Shown here piece after piece: positions 28,474 to 37,783 of a DNA stretch of 64,000 nucleotides. Every line of letters begins with the position of its first letter. Positions within the stretch are counted from its first letter, which is position 1. A model generated the notes under the pieces. It saw nothing but the letters and a program-made list of their open reading frames with translations, ran no database searches and was not told where the DNA came from. The position numbers and the translations under genes were made by a program. Origin of the DNA: JBHJGP01 sp050331695 (GTDB taxonomy: Bacteria > Pseudomonadota > Alphaproteobacteria > Geminicoccales > Geminicoccaceae); assembly GCA_050331695.1 (NCBI GenBank), contig JBHJGP010000011.1, positions 34,763-98,762 on the forward strand, read 5' to 3'.

Positions 28474-29481
28474 GTGAAGTTGCGAACGGTTTCGTCGATC
28501 CTGGATCTGATCGGCAACACCCCGCTTTTGCGCCTCAAGCGTGCTTCTGAGGAGACCGGCTGCGAGATCTACGGCAAGGCCGAGTTTCTGAACCCGGGCT
28601 ACAGCATCAAGGACCGGGCGGCGCTCGCGATCATCGAGGACGCCGAGGCCAAGGGGATACTGAGACCGGGCGGCACCATCGTTGAGGGCACCGCAGGCAA
28701 TACCGGCATCGGGCTTAGCCTGGTGGCGAAGGCCAAGGGCTACAAGACCGTGATCGTGATGCCGGAGACCCAGAGCCAGGAGAAGAAGGACACGCTTCGG
28801 CTCGGTGGCGCGCGCCTGGAACTGGTGCCGGCCGTCCCCTACCGCGATCCCAACAATTACGTGAAATATTCCGGTCGCCTGGCGGAGGAGCTTGCGGCGA
28901 GCGAGCCGGAAGGGGCGATCTGGGCGAACCAATTCGACAATACGGCCAATCGCGACGGCCACTACCGCACCACAGGACCGGAAATCTGGTCCCAGACCGA
29001 TGGCCAGATCGACGCGTTCGTCTGCGCCGTCGGTACCGGCGGCACGCTGGCCGGTGTGGGCACGGCGCTCCGCGAGCGAAAGCCGGAAGTCAAGATTTAT
29101 CTGGCGGATCCCATGGGCTCGGCACTGTTCAGCTACTATGACCACGGCAAACTGGCAGCGACCGGAAACTCGATCAGCGAGGGCATCGGCCAGGGACGGG
29201 TCACCGCCAATCTCGAGGGGTTCACGCCTGACGGCCAATTCCAGATCCTGGACGACGACGCGCTGCCGATCGTCTTCGATCTGGTTCAGGAGGAAGGGCT
29301 TATCCTCGGCGGCTCATCGGGGATCAATCTCGCCGGCGCCCTTCGGGTTGCGAAGGAATTGGGTCCCGGCCACACCATCGTGACCATTCTTTGCGATCAC
29401 GGCTCCCGTTATCAAAGCAAGCTCTACAATCCGGTGTTTCTCAAAGAGAAGGGTTTGCCAACACCCGGCTGGCTGACCTGA
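28474..29481 (+). CDS. cysK: Cysteine synthase A (O-acetylserine sulfhydrylase)
   Basis: PLP enzyme that makes cysteine from O-acetylserine and sulfide. The 335 residues include ILDLIGNTPLLRLKR, the PLP lysine in GYSIKDRAAL (Lys46), the phosphate/substrate loop VEGTAGNTGIGLS, the QFDNTANRDGHYRTTGPEIW stretch and the PLP-phosphate loop AVGTGGTLAGVG. The GTG start is preceded by AGAGGGCAGG. It is close in length to the alphaproteobacterial long CysK. The sulfurtransferase gene sseA follows 27 bases later, consistent with a sulfur-amino-acid unit. Confidence 0.94.
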   Translation: MKLRTVSSILDLIGNTPLLRLKRASEETGCEIYGKAEFLNPGYSIKDRAALAIIEDAEAKGILRPGGTIVEGTAGNTGIGLSLVAKAKGYKTVIVMPETQSQEKKDTLRLGGARLELVPAVPYRDPNNYVKYSGRLAEELAASEPEGAIWANQFDNTANRDGHYRTTGPEIWSQTDGQIDAFVCAVGTGGTLAGVGTALRERKPEVKIYLADPMGSALFSYYDHGKLAATGNSISEGIGQGRVTANLEGFTPDGQFQILDDDALPIVFDLVQEEGLILGGSSGINLAGALRVAKELGPGHTIVTILCDHGSRYQSKLYNPVFLKEKGLPTPGWLT

Positions 29482-29508
29482 GAAGACGTTTTTCTAGGAG
29501 AGGATCCG

Positions 29509-30357
29509 ATGCCGAACCGGCAGGGCGATGGGCTTGTGAGCACGAAGTGGCTCGGCGATCATCTGAATAGCCCGGATATCAAGCTCGTCGACGCGACCTG
29601 GTTCATGCCGGACGATGGCCGCGATGCCCGAAACGAATACGAACGAAAACACATTCCGGGCGCAGTGTATTTCGACATTGACGAAATCGCTGACGCCACG
29701 AGCTCTCTCCCGCACATGGCACCGGACGCGATCAAGTTTTCGGCGCGAATGCGCAAGCTGGGCCTCGGCGACGGCAGTCGGGTCGTCGTCTACGACAACA
29801 ACCGTTTATTCGCGAGTGCCCGGGTCTGGTGGATGTTTCGGCGTTTCGGCCATACGGATGTGGTCGTGCTGGACGGCGGACTGGCGAAATGGGAGCTGGA
29901 GGGGCGGGCTTTGGACGAGCTTCCCCGGCTACCCGCCGAACGTCATTTTACCGCGCGCGAGAACACGCTTCTCAGCCGCGATCTCTCGCAGATGCGAAGC
30001 GCGCTCACCGACGGCGCCATTCAGATCATCGACGCTCGATCGCCCACACGATTTCGGGCGATGGAACCGGAGCCGCGTCCAGGCCTGCGGGCCGGCCACA
30101 TCCCAGGTTCATACAACATCTATTATCGAAGCCTGCTGAACGACGACGGCACAATGCTCGATCGAGATGATCTGACGAAAATCTTCGGCGAGAATGGGAT
30201 ACGGCTGGATCGCCCAATCGTAACGACTTGCGGATCCGGGGTGTCGGCCGCCATTCTCAATCTCGCTTTGTATCAGCTCGGCGTGGACGACGCGGCCATG
30301 TATGACGGCTCGTGGACCGAATGGGGCTCACAAGCCGATACGCCGATAGAGACCTAG
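29509..30357 (+). CDS. sseA: 3-mercaptopyruvate (or thiosulfate) sulfurtransferase
   Basis: Two tandem rhodanese domains in 282 residues: an inactive N-terminal one (about 10-130) and a catalytic C-terminal one (about 160-278). The active loop is CGSGVSA with catalytic Cys241; the CGSG(V/T) form is that of mercaptopyruvate sulfurtransferases rather than the CRxG of thiosulfate-specific ones. Other marks are PGAVYFDIDEIAD and AGHIPGSYNI. The ATG follows TAGGAGAGG. It lies right after cysK. The stop TAG overlaps the end of the convergent acetyltransferase gene by four bases. Confidence 0.93.
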   Translation: MPNRQGDGLVSTKWLGDHLNSPDIKLVDATWFMPDDGRDARNEYERKHIPGAVYFDIDEIADATSSLPHMAPDAIKFSARMRKLGLGDGSRVVVYDNNRLFASARVWWMFRRFGHTDVVVLDGGLAKWELEGRALDELPRLPAERHFTARENTLLSRDLSQMRSALTDGAIQIIDARSPTRFRAMEPEPRPGLRAGHIPGSYNIYYRSLLNDDGTMLDRDDLTKIFGENGIRLDRPIVTTCGSGVSAAILNLALYQLGVDDAAMYDGSWTEWGSQADTPIET

Positions 30358-30962
30358 CCTTCTTTCTCCATCAGTGGAACGGAGGGTGCCGCGTCGCGGT
30401 CGATCAGACCTTTGAGACGGGGATCGTCCATGATTTCGATGGATCGTTTGAACGCTCGAAAGCCCTGGGATTGGTAAAAACCGAGCGCGCTCGGATGATC
30501 AAAGGTGCAGGTGTGAACCCATAATCGGCTGGCACCGCCGTCAAACGCCCGTGCGCAAGCCTCGTCCATCATCAATCGCCCCAGGCCCCGGCCGGTCAGG
30601 TGGGGCACGACACCGAAGTAGGTGAGTTCGACGGCCGGCACGTGCCGAAAGTCGAGCTCGATCAGGCCTTGATCCTCACCGTCGTTGATCAGGTACAGGA
30701 TGGAGCGTTGTGGATCACCAAGGATCGAACTCAGCGCCGCGTCATCAAGCAACAACCGTTCGAACCAAAGCCAATCGCGACCAACGGCCCGATACAGCCT
30801 CCGATAGCGATCCAGATCGCCAACCGGCGCAGACACGAAGTTTGTGTCGCCAGGCCAAGGCCGATCGGTCTTCGGTGGCGCCTGGCTCAACTCTAGAAAG
30901 GTGGCGACGGCGGCGAGCTTGCCTGACGGTAGATCGTGGTAGCCGTTGGCTAAATCGCTCAT
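30354..30962 (-). CDS. GNAT-family N-acetyltransferase
   Basis: Acetyl-CoA-dependent transferase of 202 residues. The acetyl-CoA binding core is visible: beta-strand VELTYFGVVPHLTGRGLGRLMMDEA, with the A-motif GRGLGR near residue 125, and a following LWVHTCTFDHPSALGFYQSQGF typical of the family. An N-terminal 60 residues precede it. The substrate is unknown. Its start overlaps the phnP-like gene by four bases, so it is the end of a minus-strand operon holB/metG/tatD/phnP-like. Confidence 0.85.
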   Translation of the reverse strand: MSDLANGYHDLPSGKLAAVATFLELSQAPPKTDRPWPGDTNFVSAPVGDLDRYRRLYRAVGRDWLWFERLLLDDAALSSILGDPQRSILYLINDGEDQGLIELDFRHVPAVELTYFGVVPHLTGRGLGRLMMDEACARAFDGGASRLWVHTCTFDHPSALGFYQSQGFRAFKRSIEIMDDPRLKGLIDRDAAPSVPLMEKEG

Positions 30963-31744
30963 GGCAGGGGCGGATCTGGCAGCTGAAAGGCGAGACCGTC
31001 ATAGGCCGGCTCGACGCCGGACGGAAGATCTCGGCGCCAGGTCTCATAATCGACCTCGTGGTTCATATGGGTAAGAATCGCCCGCTTGGGCTTGAGCTCT
31101 TCAATCCATGAGAGCGTTCGTTCCAAATGGGCGTGGCTCGGATGCGGTGTTTCCCTGAGGGCGTCGACGATCCAAACGTCGAGATCGCCCAAGAGCGCCA
31201 TCGATTCCGCTGGCAGGCCATCGACGTCGGGACTGTACGCGAAACCGCCAATCCGAAAGCCGGACGTCATGCTCCGCCCGTGGGTCTGCTCGAAGGGTAT
31301 GATAGGCACCGGTCCGACTCTGAACGGCCCGTCGAAGGCGATCGGGTTGAGGAATGGCCGCCACCAGCCCCGTTCCTTTTCGCCGCGAGGCCTGAACACA
31401 TATTCGAAGCGCTCGGTCAGGTGGCGGATGGTCTGCGCATTGCCGAAGGCGTCGATGTCCTTGCGGGTGTGGAAATTGATCGAGCGCATTTCGTCGAGCC
31501 CGTGGATGTGATCGGCATGGGCGTGGGTGTAGAGCACGGCATCGACGGTTCGGAGGTTGGCGCTCAGGCACTGCTGACGAAGATCGGGCCCGGTATCAAC
31601 CAGGAGATTGAGGCCCCGAACCTCGACCAGAACCGAACACCGGAGCCGTCTGTTGCGTGGATCGGGCGACAGGCAAACCGCGCAGTCGCAGCCGATCATG
31701 GGCACGCCGCTGGAGGTGCCGCAGCCGAGGACGGTGACCTTCAC
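30959..31744 (-). CDS. PhnP-like metallo-beta-lactamase-fold hydrolase
   Basis: Metal-dependent phosphodiesterase-type hydrolase of 261 residues. The MBL signature HAHADHIHGLDE lies near residue 76, preceded by VDTGPDLRQQ; it starts VLGCGTSSGVPMIGCDC and has two further conserved histidine blocks (EQTHGRSM and THMNHEVDYE). This is the subgroup found after tatD in many alphaproteobacteria. The physiological substrate is unclear. Its ends overlap both neighbours by four bases, so tatD, this gene and the GNAT are translationally coupled. Confidence 0.9.
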   Translation of the reverse strand: MKVTVLGCGTSSGVPMIGCDCAVCLSPDPRNRRLRCSVLVEVRGLNLLVDTGPDLRQQCLSANLRTVDAVLYTHAHADHIHGLDEMRSINFHTRKDIDAFGNAQTIRHLTERFEYVFRPRGEKERGWWRPFLNPIAFDGPFRVGPVPIIPFEQTHGRSMTSGFRIGGFAYSPDVDGLPAESMALLGDLDVWIVDALRETPHPSHAHLERTLSWIEELKPKRAILTHMNHEVDYETWRRDLPSGVEPAYDGLAFQLPDPPLP

Positions 31745-32529
31745 GACCGGCGGGCCGCCGCTTTCGGGAAAAGCGTACTGAAGTTTTCCGTGGTGCGTTC
31801 GGCAATCTCGGCGACGTTCACGCCTTTGACCTTGGCCAGCGTCTCGGCGATGTACGGTACATAGGCTGGCTCATTGGTTTTGCCGCGATAGGGCACTGGC
31901 GCGAGATAGGGCGCGTCGGTCTCCAGAAGCAAACGGTCCAGAGGCATGTCGGCGACGATGGCGCGGAGTTCGTCCGAGCGGTTGAAGGTAAGGATCCCAC
32001 CTATGCCGAGATAAAGACCCAAGTCCACCGCCCGCTCGCCGAGTTCGCGGCTCGAGCTGTAGCAGTGGATAACGCCGGTGAAGGGCCCTTTCGCCATCTC
32101 CTCTTCCAGGACCGAGGTGGTATCGGCGTCGGCGTCGCGGGTGTGCACCACCAGCGGCAAGCCGCTTTCACGGCAGGCCTGTATGTGAGCGCGAAAACTC
32201 TGCGCCTGCACGTCCCGAGGGCTCTTGTCGTAATAATAGTCGAGCCCGGTTTCACCGATCGCCGAGACCAAGGGATCGTCGGCCAGCGCAAGAACCGGTG
32301 AAGGCGCGATCAAACCGGATCGGCCAGCTTCATGGGGATGGACGCCGACCGCGACTGTGATGCCGGTATGGCGCCTTGCGAGAGCGATCGCACCGGGAAC
32401 TCGATCCAGGTTGGTGGCAATGGTCTGAAGCAGGCTCACGCCGGCCTGACGCGCCCGTTCGACGACCTCCTGCTCCTGGTCGACGAGACCCGGATAGTCC
32501 AGATGACAGTGACTGTCGGCGAAGCGCAT
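31741..32529 (-). CDS. tatD: TatD-family 3'-5' exonuclease/deoxyribonuclease
   Basis: Metal-dependent hydrolase with deoxyribonuclease activity. From ATG 32529 it has 262 residues and begins MRFADSHCHLDYPGL, the metal-binding N-terminus; GETGLDYYYDKSP, LVVHTRDADAD, GVIHCYSSS and LLLETDAPYLAP follow in family order. The frame is open for 30 codons upstream inside metG, but the family start is the ATG, four bases after the metG stop. The gene order metG-tatD-phnP-like matches many alphaproteobacteria. Confidence 0.95.
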   Translation of the reverse strand: MRFADSHCHLDYPGLVDQEQEVVERARQAGVSLLQTIATNLDRVPGAIALARRHTGITVAVGVHPHEAGRSGLIAPSPVLALADDPLVSAIGETGLDYYYDKSPRDVQAQSFRAHIQACRESGLPLVVHTRDADADTTSVLEEEMAKGPFTGVIHCYSSSRELGERAVDLGLYLGIGGILTFNRSDELRAIVADMPLDRLLLETDAPYLAPVPYRGKTNEPAYVPYIAETLAKVKGVNVAEIAERTTENFSTLFPKAAARRS

Positions 32530-32533
32530 TCGC

Positions 32534-34063
32534 TCAGGCCGGCTCCTTGACGAATCGGGGAAACACGCCTTCCGGCTTCGGCAGAGAGGTTCCCGGCACC
32601 AGTGAGCCACCATCGTCAAGCGCGGCGAAACTGCGGTCCTTGGCGTCCACGGCCAGGAGATCGAGCAGTTTGGCTGACGCGTCCGGCACGAAAGGCTGGG
32701 TCAGGATCGCCAGGCGACGGATGGTTTCGGCCAGAACATAGAGCACGGTAGCCATACGCTCCGGATCCGATTTCTTGAGCGCCCAGGGTGCCTGGGCATC
32801 GACATAGCGATTGGCGTCGCCGACGACCTCCCAGACTTGTTCCAAGGCCCGATGCAGCGCCTGAACCCCGACCAGATGCCGCACGCTTACGAGCAAGGAT
32901 TGGGCTTTGTCTAGGAGCGCCCGGTCCTCATCGGAAAAAGTGCCCGGCGTCGGGACCTGAGCGCTGCAATTCTTGGCGATCATTGACAGCGAGCGCTGGG
33001 CCAGATTGCCGTAATCGTTCGCCAGGTCGCTGTTCATCCGGGTGACCATCGCCCGCTGGGAAAAGTCCCCGTCGGAGCCGAACGGAACCTCGCGCAACAG
33101 AAAGTAACGGAGTTGGTCGAGGCCGTAGCGCTCGATCAGCGCGATCGGATCGATTGCATTGCCGAGCGATTTCGACATTTTCTGGCCCTCGATCGTCCAC
33201 CAGCCATGGGCGTAGACCCGGCGGGGCGGCGGCAGGTCCGCGGCCATCAGGAAGGCCGGCCAGTAAACCGCATGAAAGCGCAAGATATCCTTGCCGACGA
33301 CATGGAGATCAGCAGGCCAGAAGGTCTTGTAGGACCTGCCGCTCGTGTCCGGATACCCTGTCGCCGAGAGGTAATTGGTAAGCGCGTCTAGCCAGACATA
33401 GATGACGTGGTCCGGATCGTCCGGCACCGGTATTCCCCAGGAAAAGCTGGTCCGGGAGACCGAAAGATCCTGGAGACCGCCGCGCACGAAGCTGATCACC
33501 TCGTTGCGGCGGCTCTCCGGCGCCACGCAACTCGGGTTGGCGTCGTACCATTCGAGCAACCGCTCCTGCCAGGCGGAAAGGCGAAAGAAGTAACTGGGCT
33601 CCTCGAGCCATTCGACCGGCGCGCCTGAGGGTGCCTTGCCGTCAATCAATTCGCTCTCGGCGTAGAACGCCTCGTCCCGGACCGAGTACCAGCCGGCATA
33701 GGTGCCGAGATAGATTTCACCGCGGCTTTTCAGCTCCTGCCAGAGCTGGGTGACCGCTGCCTTGTGTCTTGCCTCGGTGGTTCGGATGAAATCGTCATGG
33801 CTGTAGCCCATTTGGCTCGCAAGGCCGCGAAACCGCTCGGAAACCCGATCGGTAAAGGTCTGAGGATCAACGCCGGCCGCGCCAGCCGCCTGTTCGACCT
33901 TCTGCCCATGTTCGTCGGTACCGGTGAGGAACATGACCTCGCGCCCGTCGAGCCGCATGAAACGCGCAACCACATCGCAGGCCAGGGTCGTATAGGCGTG
34001 GCCGATGTGGGGCGAATCGTTGACATAGTAGATCGGCGTCGTGACGTAGTAGCGATCGGTCAT
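32534..34063 (-). CDS. metG: Methionine--tRNA ligase
   Basis: Class I aminoacyl-tRNA synthetase. The 509 residues are the short form without a C-terminal tRNA-binding EMAP extension. HIGH-type motif is in TPIYYVNDSPHIGHAY (residue about 20), the KMSKS motif in GQKMSKSLGNAIDP, and PFGSDGDFSQ and YGNLAQRSLSMI are in order. There are no CXXC zinc pairs, so this is the zinc-less subclass. It follows holB by 40 bases and is followed closely by tatD. Confidence 0.97.
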   Translation of the reverse strand: MTDRYYVTTPIYYVNDSPHIGHAYTTLACDVVARFMRLDGREVMFLTGTDEHGQKVEQAAGAAGVDPQTFTDRVSERFRGLASQMGYSHDDFIRTTEARHKAAVTQLWQELKSRGEIYLGTYAGWYSVRDEAFYAESELIDGKAPSGAPVEWLEEPSYFFRLSAWQERLLEWYDANPSCVAPESRRNEVISFVRGGLQDLSVSRTSFSWGIPVPDDPDHVIYVWLDALTNYLSATGYPDTSGRSYKTFWPADLHVVGKDILRFHAVYWPAFLMAADLPPPRRVYAHGWWTIEGQKMSKSLGNAIDPIALIERYGLDQLRYFLLREVPFGSDGDFSQRAMVTRMNSDLANDYGNLAQRSLSMIAKNCSAQVPTPGTFSDEDRALLDKAQSLLVSVRHLVGVQALHRALEQVWEVVGDANRYVDAQAPWALKKSDPERMATVLYVLAETIRRLAILTQPFVPDASAKLLDLLAVDAKDRSFAALDDGGSLVPGTSLPKPEGVFPRFVKEPA

Positions 34064-34103
34064 CGAGAGCTCCGAAGCGCACGAGCCCGAGGCGGCGGTT
34101 TGC

Positions 34104-35141
34104 TCAGGTCCTGGGAACCAGCTCGTCGGCCAGGAGGGTGAATACCTGGCGGCGATTCAGGCTCAGCGGATCAAGGCTCCGTGCGAAGTCCCCCAGCTTG
34201 TCCCATAGCTCCAGCCACCGATCAAGCGGACGCTGGAGGTGGTCCAGGCAGCGGTCCTCTGCCGTATTATCGTCGCTAAGGGGACGGCCTACCTGCCGGT
34301 CCACCGCGCGCCGGATCAGAACGCTGATGAGATCGAAGGCCATTGGCAGACCCGCTTTCTCGGCGAACTCGGACCAAAGCCGTCCCAGGGCCAGAACCCG
34401 CTCCGTCCGGGCATTTTTTGTCATGATCATCTGCAAGGCGTCGTCGTAGCGATCGGTCCACCCAAGGCTCGCCAGCTGGACGGCCTGTCCCGGGCAGCCG
34501 CGGGCCTGACGCGCGAGCCGGTTTCGTCGGGCGACATCGGTCCCGGCAAATGCCTGATCGACGAAGTCCGCCATGAGGTCGGTCTCGACTGGCTTCAAGG
34601 AGAGTGGCAACAGGCGCGATCGGATGGTTGCCAGCAATCGGCCGGGTTGAGGGGCGGTCAGGAACATGAAGGTTTCCGGGCCGGGTTCCTCCAGAACTTT
34701 CAGGAGCGCGTTCGCAGCATTCATATTCAACAGATCGGCCTGTTCGACGATCAGGACCCGGGCACCACCTTCCATCGATGTCGCCCGCAAACGCTCGGCC
34801 GCGGCCCGGATGGTGTCGACCGGGATCTCCTTTCGCTGTTGTCTGACGTTCGTATCCGGCGGCGTGACGTGGATCAGGTCCGGATGTGAGCCCTGGGCGA
34901 TCAGGCGAAAGGCCCGGTGGTCGGGGTCAACGGACAGCGTGTCGGCCTCCGGCCGGCCGGCGATCAACCAGCGGGCCACGCGGAACGAGAAGGTGGCCTT
35001 GCCGATGCCGAAAGCTCCGTAGACTCCGACGGCATGGGGCAGGCGGTTCATCGACGCGGCCTTGAGGATCCAGTTTTCCGCCTTGTTCTGGCCGAGAATG
35101 GCAGGCTGGGCCTGCGGCTCGGTGATCGTGAATTCGGTCAT
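34104..35141 (-). CDS. holB: DNA polymerase III delta' subunit
   Basis: Clamp-loader subunit that with gamma/tau and delta loads the beta clamp. The ATG at 35141 gives 345 residues. An AAA-type fold is seen: HAVGVYGAFGIGKATFSFRVA (P-loop, about residue 45), ARVLIVEQADLLNMNAANALLKVLEEPGPETFMFLTA (Walker B and sensor region). A zinc-cysteine module is not obvious. The open frame runs on to 35405 but the extra part is antisense-like to the tmk frame. The start overlaps the tmk stop by four bases (ATGA). Confidence 0.92.
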   Translation of the reverse strand: MTEFTITEPQAQPAILGQNKAENWILKAASMNRLPHAVGVYGAFGIGKATFSFRVARWLIAGRPEADTLSVDPDHRAFRLIAQGSHPDLIHVTPPDTNVRQQRKEIPVDTIRAAAERLRATSMEGGARVLIVEQADLLNMNAANALLKVLEEPGPETFMFLTAPQPGRLLATIRSRLLPLSLKPVETDLMADFVDQAFAGTDVARRNRLARQARGCPGQAVQLASLGWTDRYDDALQMIMTKNARTERVLALGRLWSEFAEKAGLPMAFDLISVLIRRAVDRQVGRPLSDDNTAEDRCLDHLQRPLDRWLELWDKLGDFARSLDPLSLNRRQVFTLLADELVPRT

Positions 35142-35782
35142 CCGCGCCGATCCGCGATACGTTTCTCGACGATCAAGCGGATCGTTTCCGCCACCTCTTC
35201 TTTGGTTTGAGTAGCGTCGACCACCTGGATGCGCTCCGGATCGAGCTTCGCCAGTTCGAGAAAGCCCTCGCGGACATGCTCGTGAAAGCGGGGGCTCTTC
35301 GCTTCGAACCGGCTGACCTCGCCTCGCGCCCGGGCCCGCTCGAGACCATCCGCTACGGGCAGATCCAGCACGAATGTGAGTTCCGGCCGCCAAGGTGCCA
35401 GCCACCGGTCATGTTCCTGGTCGATCCGTTCCAGGCCGAGCCCACCGGCGACGCCCTGATAGACCCTGGTCGAGTCCGCGTATCGATCCGAGATCACGGT
35501 CGATCCTCTGGTCAGCGCCGGGCGAACGGTCTGGCTCAGATGGACGTGGCGGGCCGCCATGAAGAGAAAAAACTCGCTCGTCGCGTCCCACCGGTCCGCG
35601 CCGCCGGAGAGGATCAGCTCACGAATGGCTTCGGCGCCGTCGCTGCCACCCGGTTCGCGGGTTACCAAGACGTCCACATTCCGGCTGCGGCGCAGCCAGT
35701 CACTTAGCAGATGCGCTTGCGTCGACTTGCCGCCGCCCTCGCCACCCTCGAAGGTGATCAGTCCGGAAAGTGTTGGCGTCAG
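35138..35782 (-). CDS. tmk: Thymidylate kinase; no ordinary start codon, CTG proposed
   Basis: Phosphorylates dTMP to dTDP. The frame reads FEGGEGGGKST (P-loop), VTREPGGSDGAEAIR, ISDRYADSTRVYQG and FVLDLPVADGLERARAR, all Tmk hallmarks. The longest ATG/GTG/TTG-started version begins only at 35677, after the P-loop, and would be inactive. Reading upstream I find no in-frame ATG, GTG or TTG; the first candidate is CTG at 35782, overlapping the carboxypeptidase TGA by four bases (CTGA), giving 214 residues, the normal length. A second CTG is at 35761. The true start is thus inferred from homology and the overlap pattern. Confidence 0.85.
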   Translation of the reverse strand: MTPTLSGLITFEGGEGGGKSTQAHLLSDWLRRSRNVDVLVTREPGGSDGAEAIRELILSGGADRWDATSEFFLFMAARHVHLSQTVRPALTRGSTVISDRYADSTRVYQGVAGGLGLERIDQEHDRWLAPWRPELTFVLDLPVADGLERARARGEVSRFEAKSPRFHEHVREGFLELAKLDPERIQVVDATQTKEEVAETIRLIVEKRIADRRG

Positions 35783-36921
35783 GAGGGACCCCAGATCAGG
35801 TAGTTCACTTTCGCTGCTATGCGGCCGAGCATATCGACCTCGGCGATGTCGGCACCGGCCAGCAGCGGGATTTCCTGGGACTCGGCACCTGGCGCGTTCA
35901 CGGTCAACGCCCCGAGTTGCGTGCCCTTTTGAATGGGCGCTGTGATCGGCTGCTCGTAGGCGACGCTGACTTCGAGGCCACGGCGGGCTTCGCGCGACAG
36001 CGTGACGATAACATCCTCACCGACCACCAGCGGCACCTGGGATTGCGCGCCCAGCCAGACGTTCGCCATGTCGACCGTGGTGTCCACTGAAGCGACCTTG
36101 TAAGCCTGAAACGCCCGAAAGCCGTATTCGAGAAGCCGCTGGGATTCGCTCCGTCTCTGTTCCGGCGTTTTGAGACCGGCAACCACCAGGACGAGACGAC
36201 GGCCGTCCCGCTCGGCGGAAGTCACGAGCCCGTAGCCTGCCTCATTGGTGAAGCCCGTCTTCAGACCGTCGACACCCTCGACGCCGGCGCGTAGAAGGGG
36301 GTTGCGCGTATATTGTTGGATACCTGCGTAGGTGAAGGATTTCTCGGAGTAGAGATGATAGTACTCGGGGAACCGCTCGATGATCTCGGTGGCAAGGGTC
36401 GCCAGATCGCGAACACTCATGCGATGGTCCGGATCGGGCCAGCCGCTGGCATTCTTGAACGTCGACTGGGAAAGGCCAAGTTCCCGGGCTCTCGAGGTCA
36501 TCATCTGGGCAAACGCGTCTTCGGTTCCGGCGATGCCCTAGGCCACGACGATGCAGGCGTCGTTGCCCGATTGAATGATGATACCGCGCAGGAGGTCCTC
36601 GACCCGGACGTGATCGCCGACCTCGACATACATTTTCGAGCCGCCCTTCCGCCACGCCTTTTCGCTGACGGGAAACGTGTCGTCGAGACTGAGCGAGCCC
36701 TCTTCAATCGCATCGAAAGCCATGAACGCGGTCATGAGCTTGCTCATCGACGCCGGCGGGATCGGCTGATCGGCATTCTTCTCGTAGAGCACCTGGCGGG
36801 ACGCGAAATCGACCAGGATCGCGGCCCTCGCCATGGTCTCGATCTGCACCTGGGCCAAGGCCGGCGCGAAACTGAAGACGAAAAGGCCGAAGCCGAAAAG
36901 CACCACGAAGACACGCTTCAT
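35779..36921 (-). pseudogene. D-alanyl-D-alanine carboxypeptidase interrupted by an in-frame TAG
   Basis: A serine D,D-carboxypeptidase (PBP5/6 type) frame of about 380 codons broken by one TAG at 36538-36540. The upstream part (36921-36541) has a signal peptide (MKRVFVVLFGFG..ALAQ), the SxxK motif in PPASMSKLMTAF and the SGNDACIVVA motif. After the stop, GIAGTEDAFAQ continues in the same frame, then MMTSRARELGLSQSTF and the third motif KTGFTNEAGYG. In relatives a Glu codon (GAG) stands here, so a single G-to-T change explains the stop. A short product lacks KTG; a re-start at the ATG-ATG 36504 lacks SxxK. It could also be a sequencing error. Confidence 0.85.
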
Positions 36922-36970
36922 CTGAACGCTCTCCTTTTATGGACACCGGTACACAGGTGATCCGAGACGA

Positions 36971-37783
36971 TTACGAACACCGCCGTCCGTTGGAATCTGC
37001 CTTCAGCAAGGTGGCGGTATCGTAGCCAATCCGCTTGAGATGGATCAGGGTTTTTTCCGCCTCCTCGGACGACCGCAGAGGCCCGACCCGAACCTTGTGA
37101 TCCGTGTCGCTTGGTACCAACACGACGCCAACCCCGTCACCGATTGACCCGGCCAGTTGACGGCGAACCAACGTTGCCTGCTCGCGCTCGGGGTAAGCGC
37201 CGACATCGACCGCGCGAACCGTGCAGACGGGTGCAAGCGTCTCGGCGCTGGCGACGGCTACAGCCGGTGGTTCCGGGACGGGAGGCGTGCCGGTGGCTTC
37301 GGCCAGACGCAGAAATTCCACGCGAACGCGCGCCAGGCCTTGGCGTTCGAAACCCAAAGCGCGGGCACCGGCCCGGGACAGATCGATGATCCGATCGTCG
37401 ACGAATGGGCCCCGATCATTGACGCGAACGATGACCGACCGGCCGTTCTCGAGACTGGTCACGCGCACGATGCTTGGCAGTGGCAAGGTCGTGTGCGCCG
37501 CGGTGAGCGCGTCCTGGTCGTAACGCTCGCCGTTAGCCGTTGGGCGGCCGTGAAAGCCCGGTCCGTACCAGGACGCGACCCCTTCCGCATCGTAGGCAGG
37601 ATCGAAAACGGGCTGATACCACCGGCCGTTAATTTTATAGGCTTTGCCGACCTTGTAGTGGCCGACGGACGTTGGCGGTCCCGCGCAAGCGGCAAACAAG
37701 ATCGTCGCGAGGACGGCCACGCTCGCGTGCCATTTCAACCGCCTATGGGTTGTTTTCTGGGCCACGACTGGTCGCTTTCTCAA
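36971..37783 (-). CDS. rlpA: Septal-ring RlpA-family lipoprotein with SPOR domain
   Basis: Lytic-transglycosylase-type lipoprotein of 270 residues acting on glycan at the division site. The N-terminus is a lipoprotein signal with lipobox TILFAAC (Cys about 33). A double-psi beta-barrel follows (GVASWYGPGFHGRPTANGERYD, RVTSLENGRSVIVRVNDRGPFVDDRIIDLSRAGA). The last 70-75 residues (VGAYPEREQATLVRRQL) form a SPOR-type domain that binds denuded peptidoglycan. It stands 50 bases before the carboxypeptidase gene and overlaps the mltB-like gene by four bases, so the three cell-wall genes are an operon. Confidence 0.92.
   Translation of the reverse strand: MRKRPVVAQKTTHRRLKWHASVAVLATILFAACAGPPTSVGHYKVGKAYKINGRWYQPVFDPAYDAEGVASWYGPGFHGRPTANGERYDQDALTAAHTTLPLPSIVRVTSLENGRSVIVRVNDRGPFVDDRIIDLSRAGARALGFERQGLARVRVEFLRLAEATGTPPVPEPPAVAVASAETLAPVCTVRAVDVGAYPEREQATLVRRQLAGSIGDGVGVVLVPSDTDHKVRVGPLRSSEEAEKTLIHLKRIGYDTATLLKADSNGRRCS

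Noticed and set aside
28201..29238. Minus-strand frame of 345 codons across cysK and the membrane protein
   Set aside because: Shadow of two supported plus-strand genes.
36538..36540. TAG as a recoded (read-through) codon
   Set aside because: Several genes in the window end with TAG in the normal way, and no stop-readthrough context is evident.
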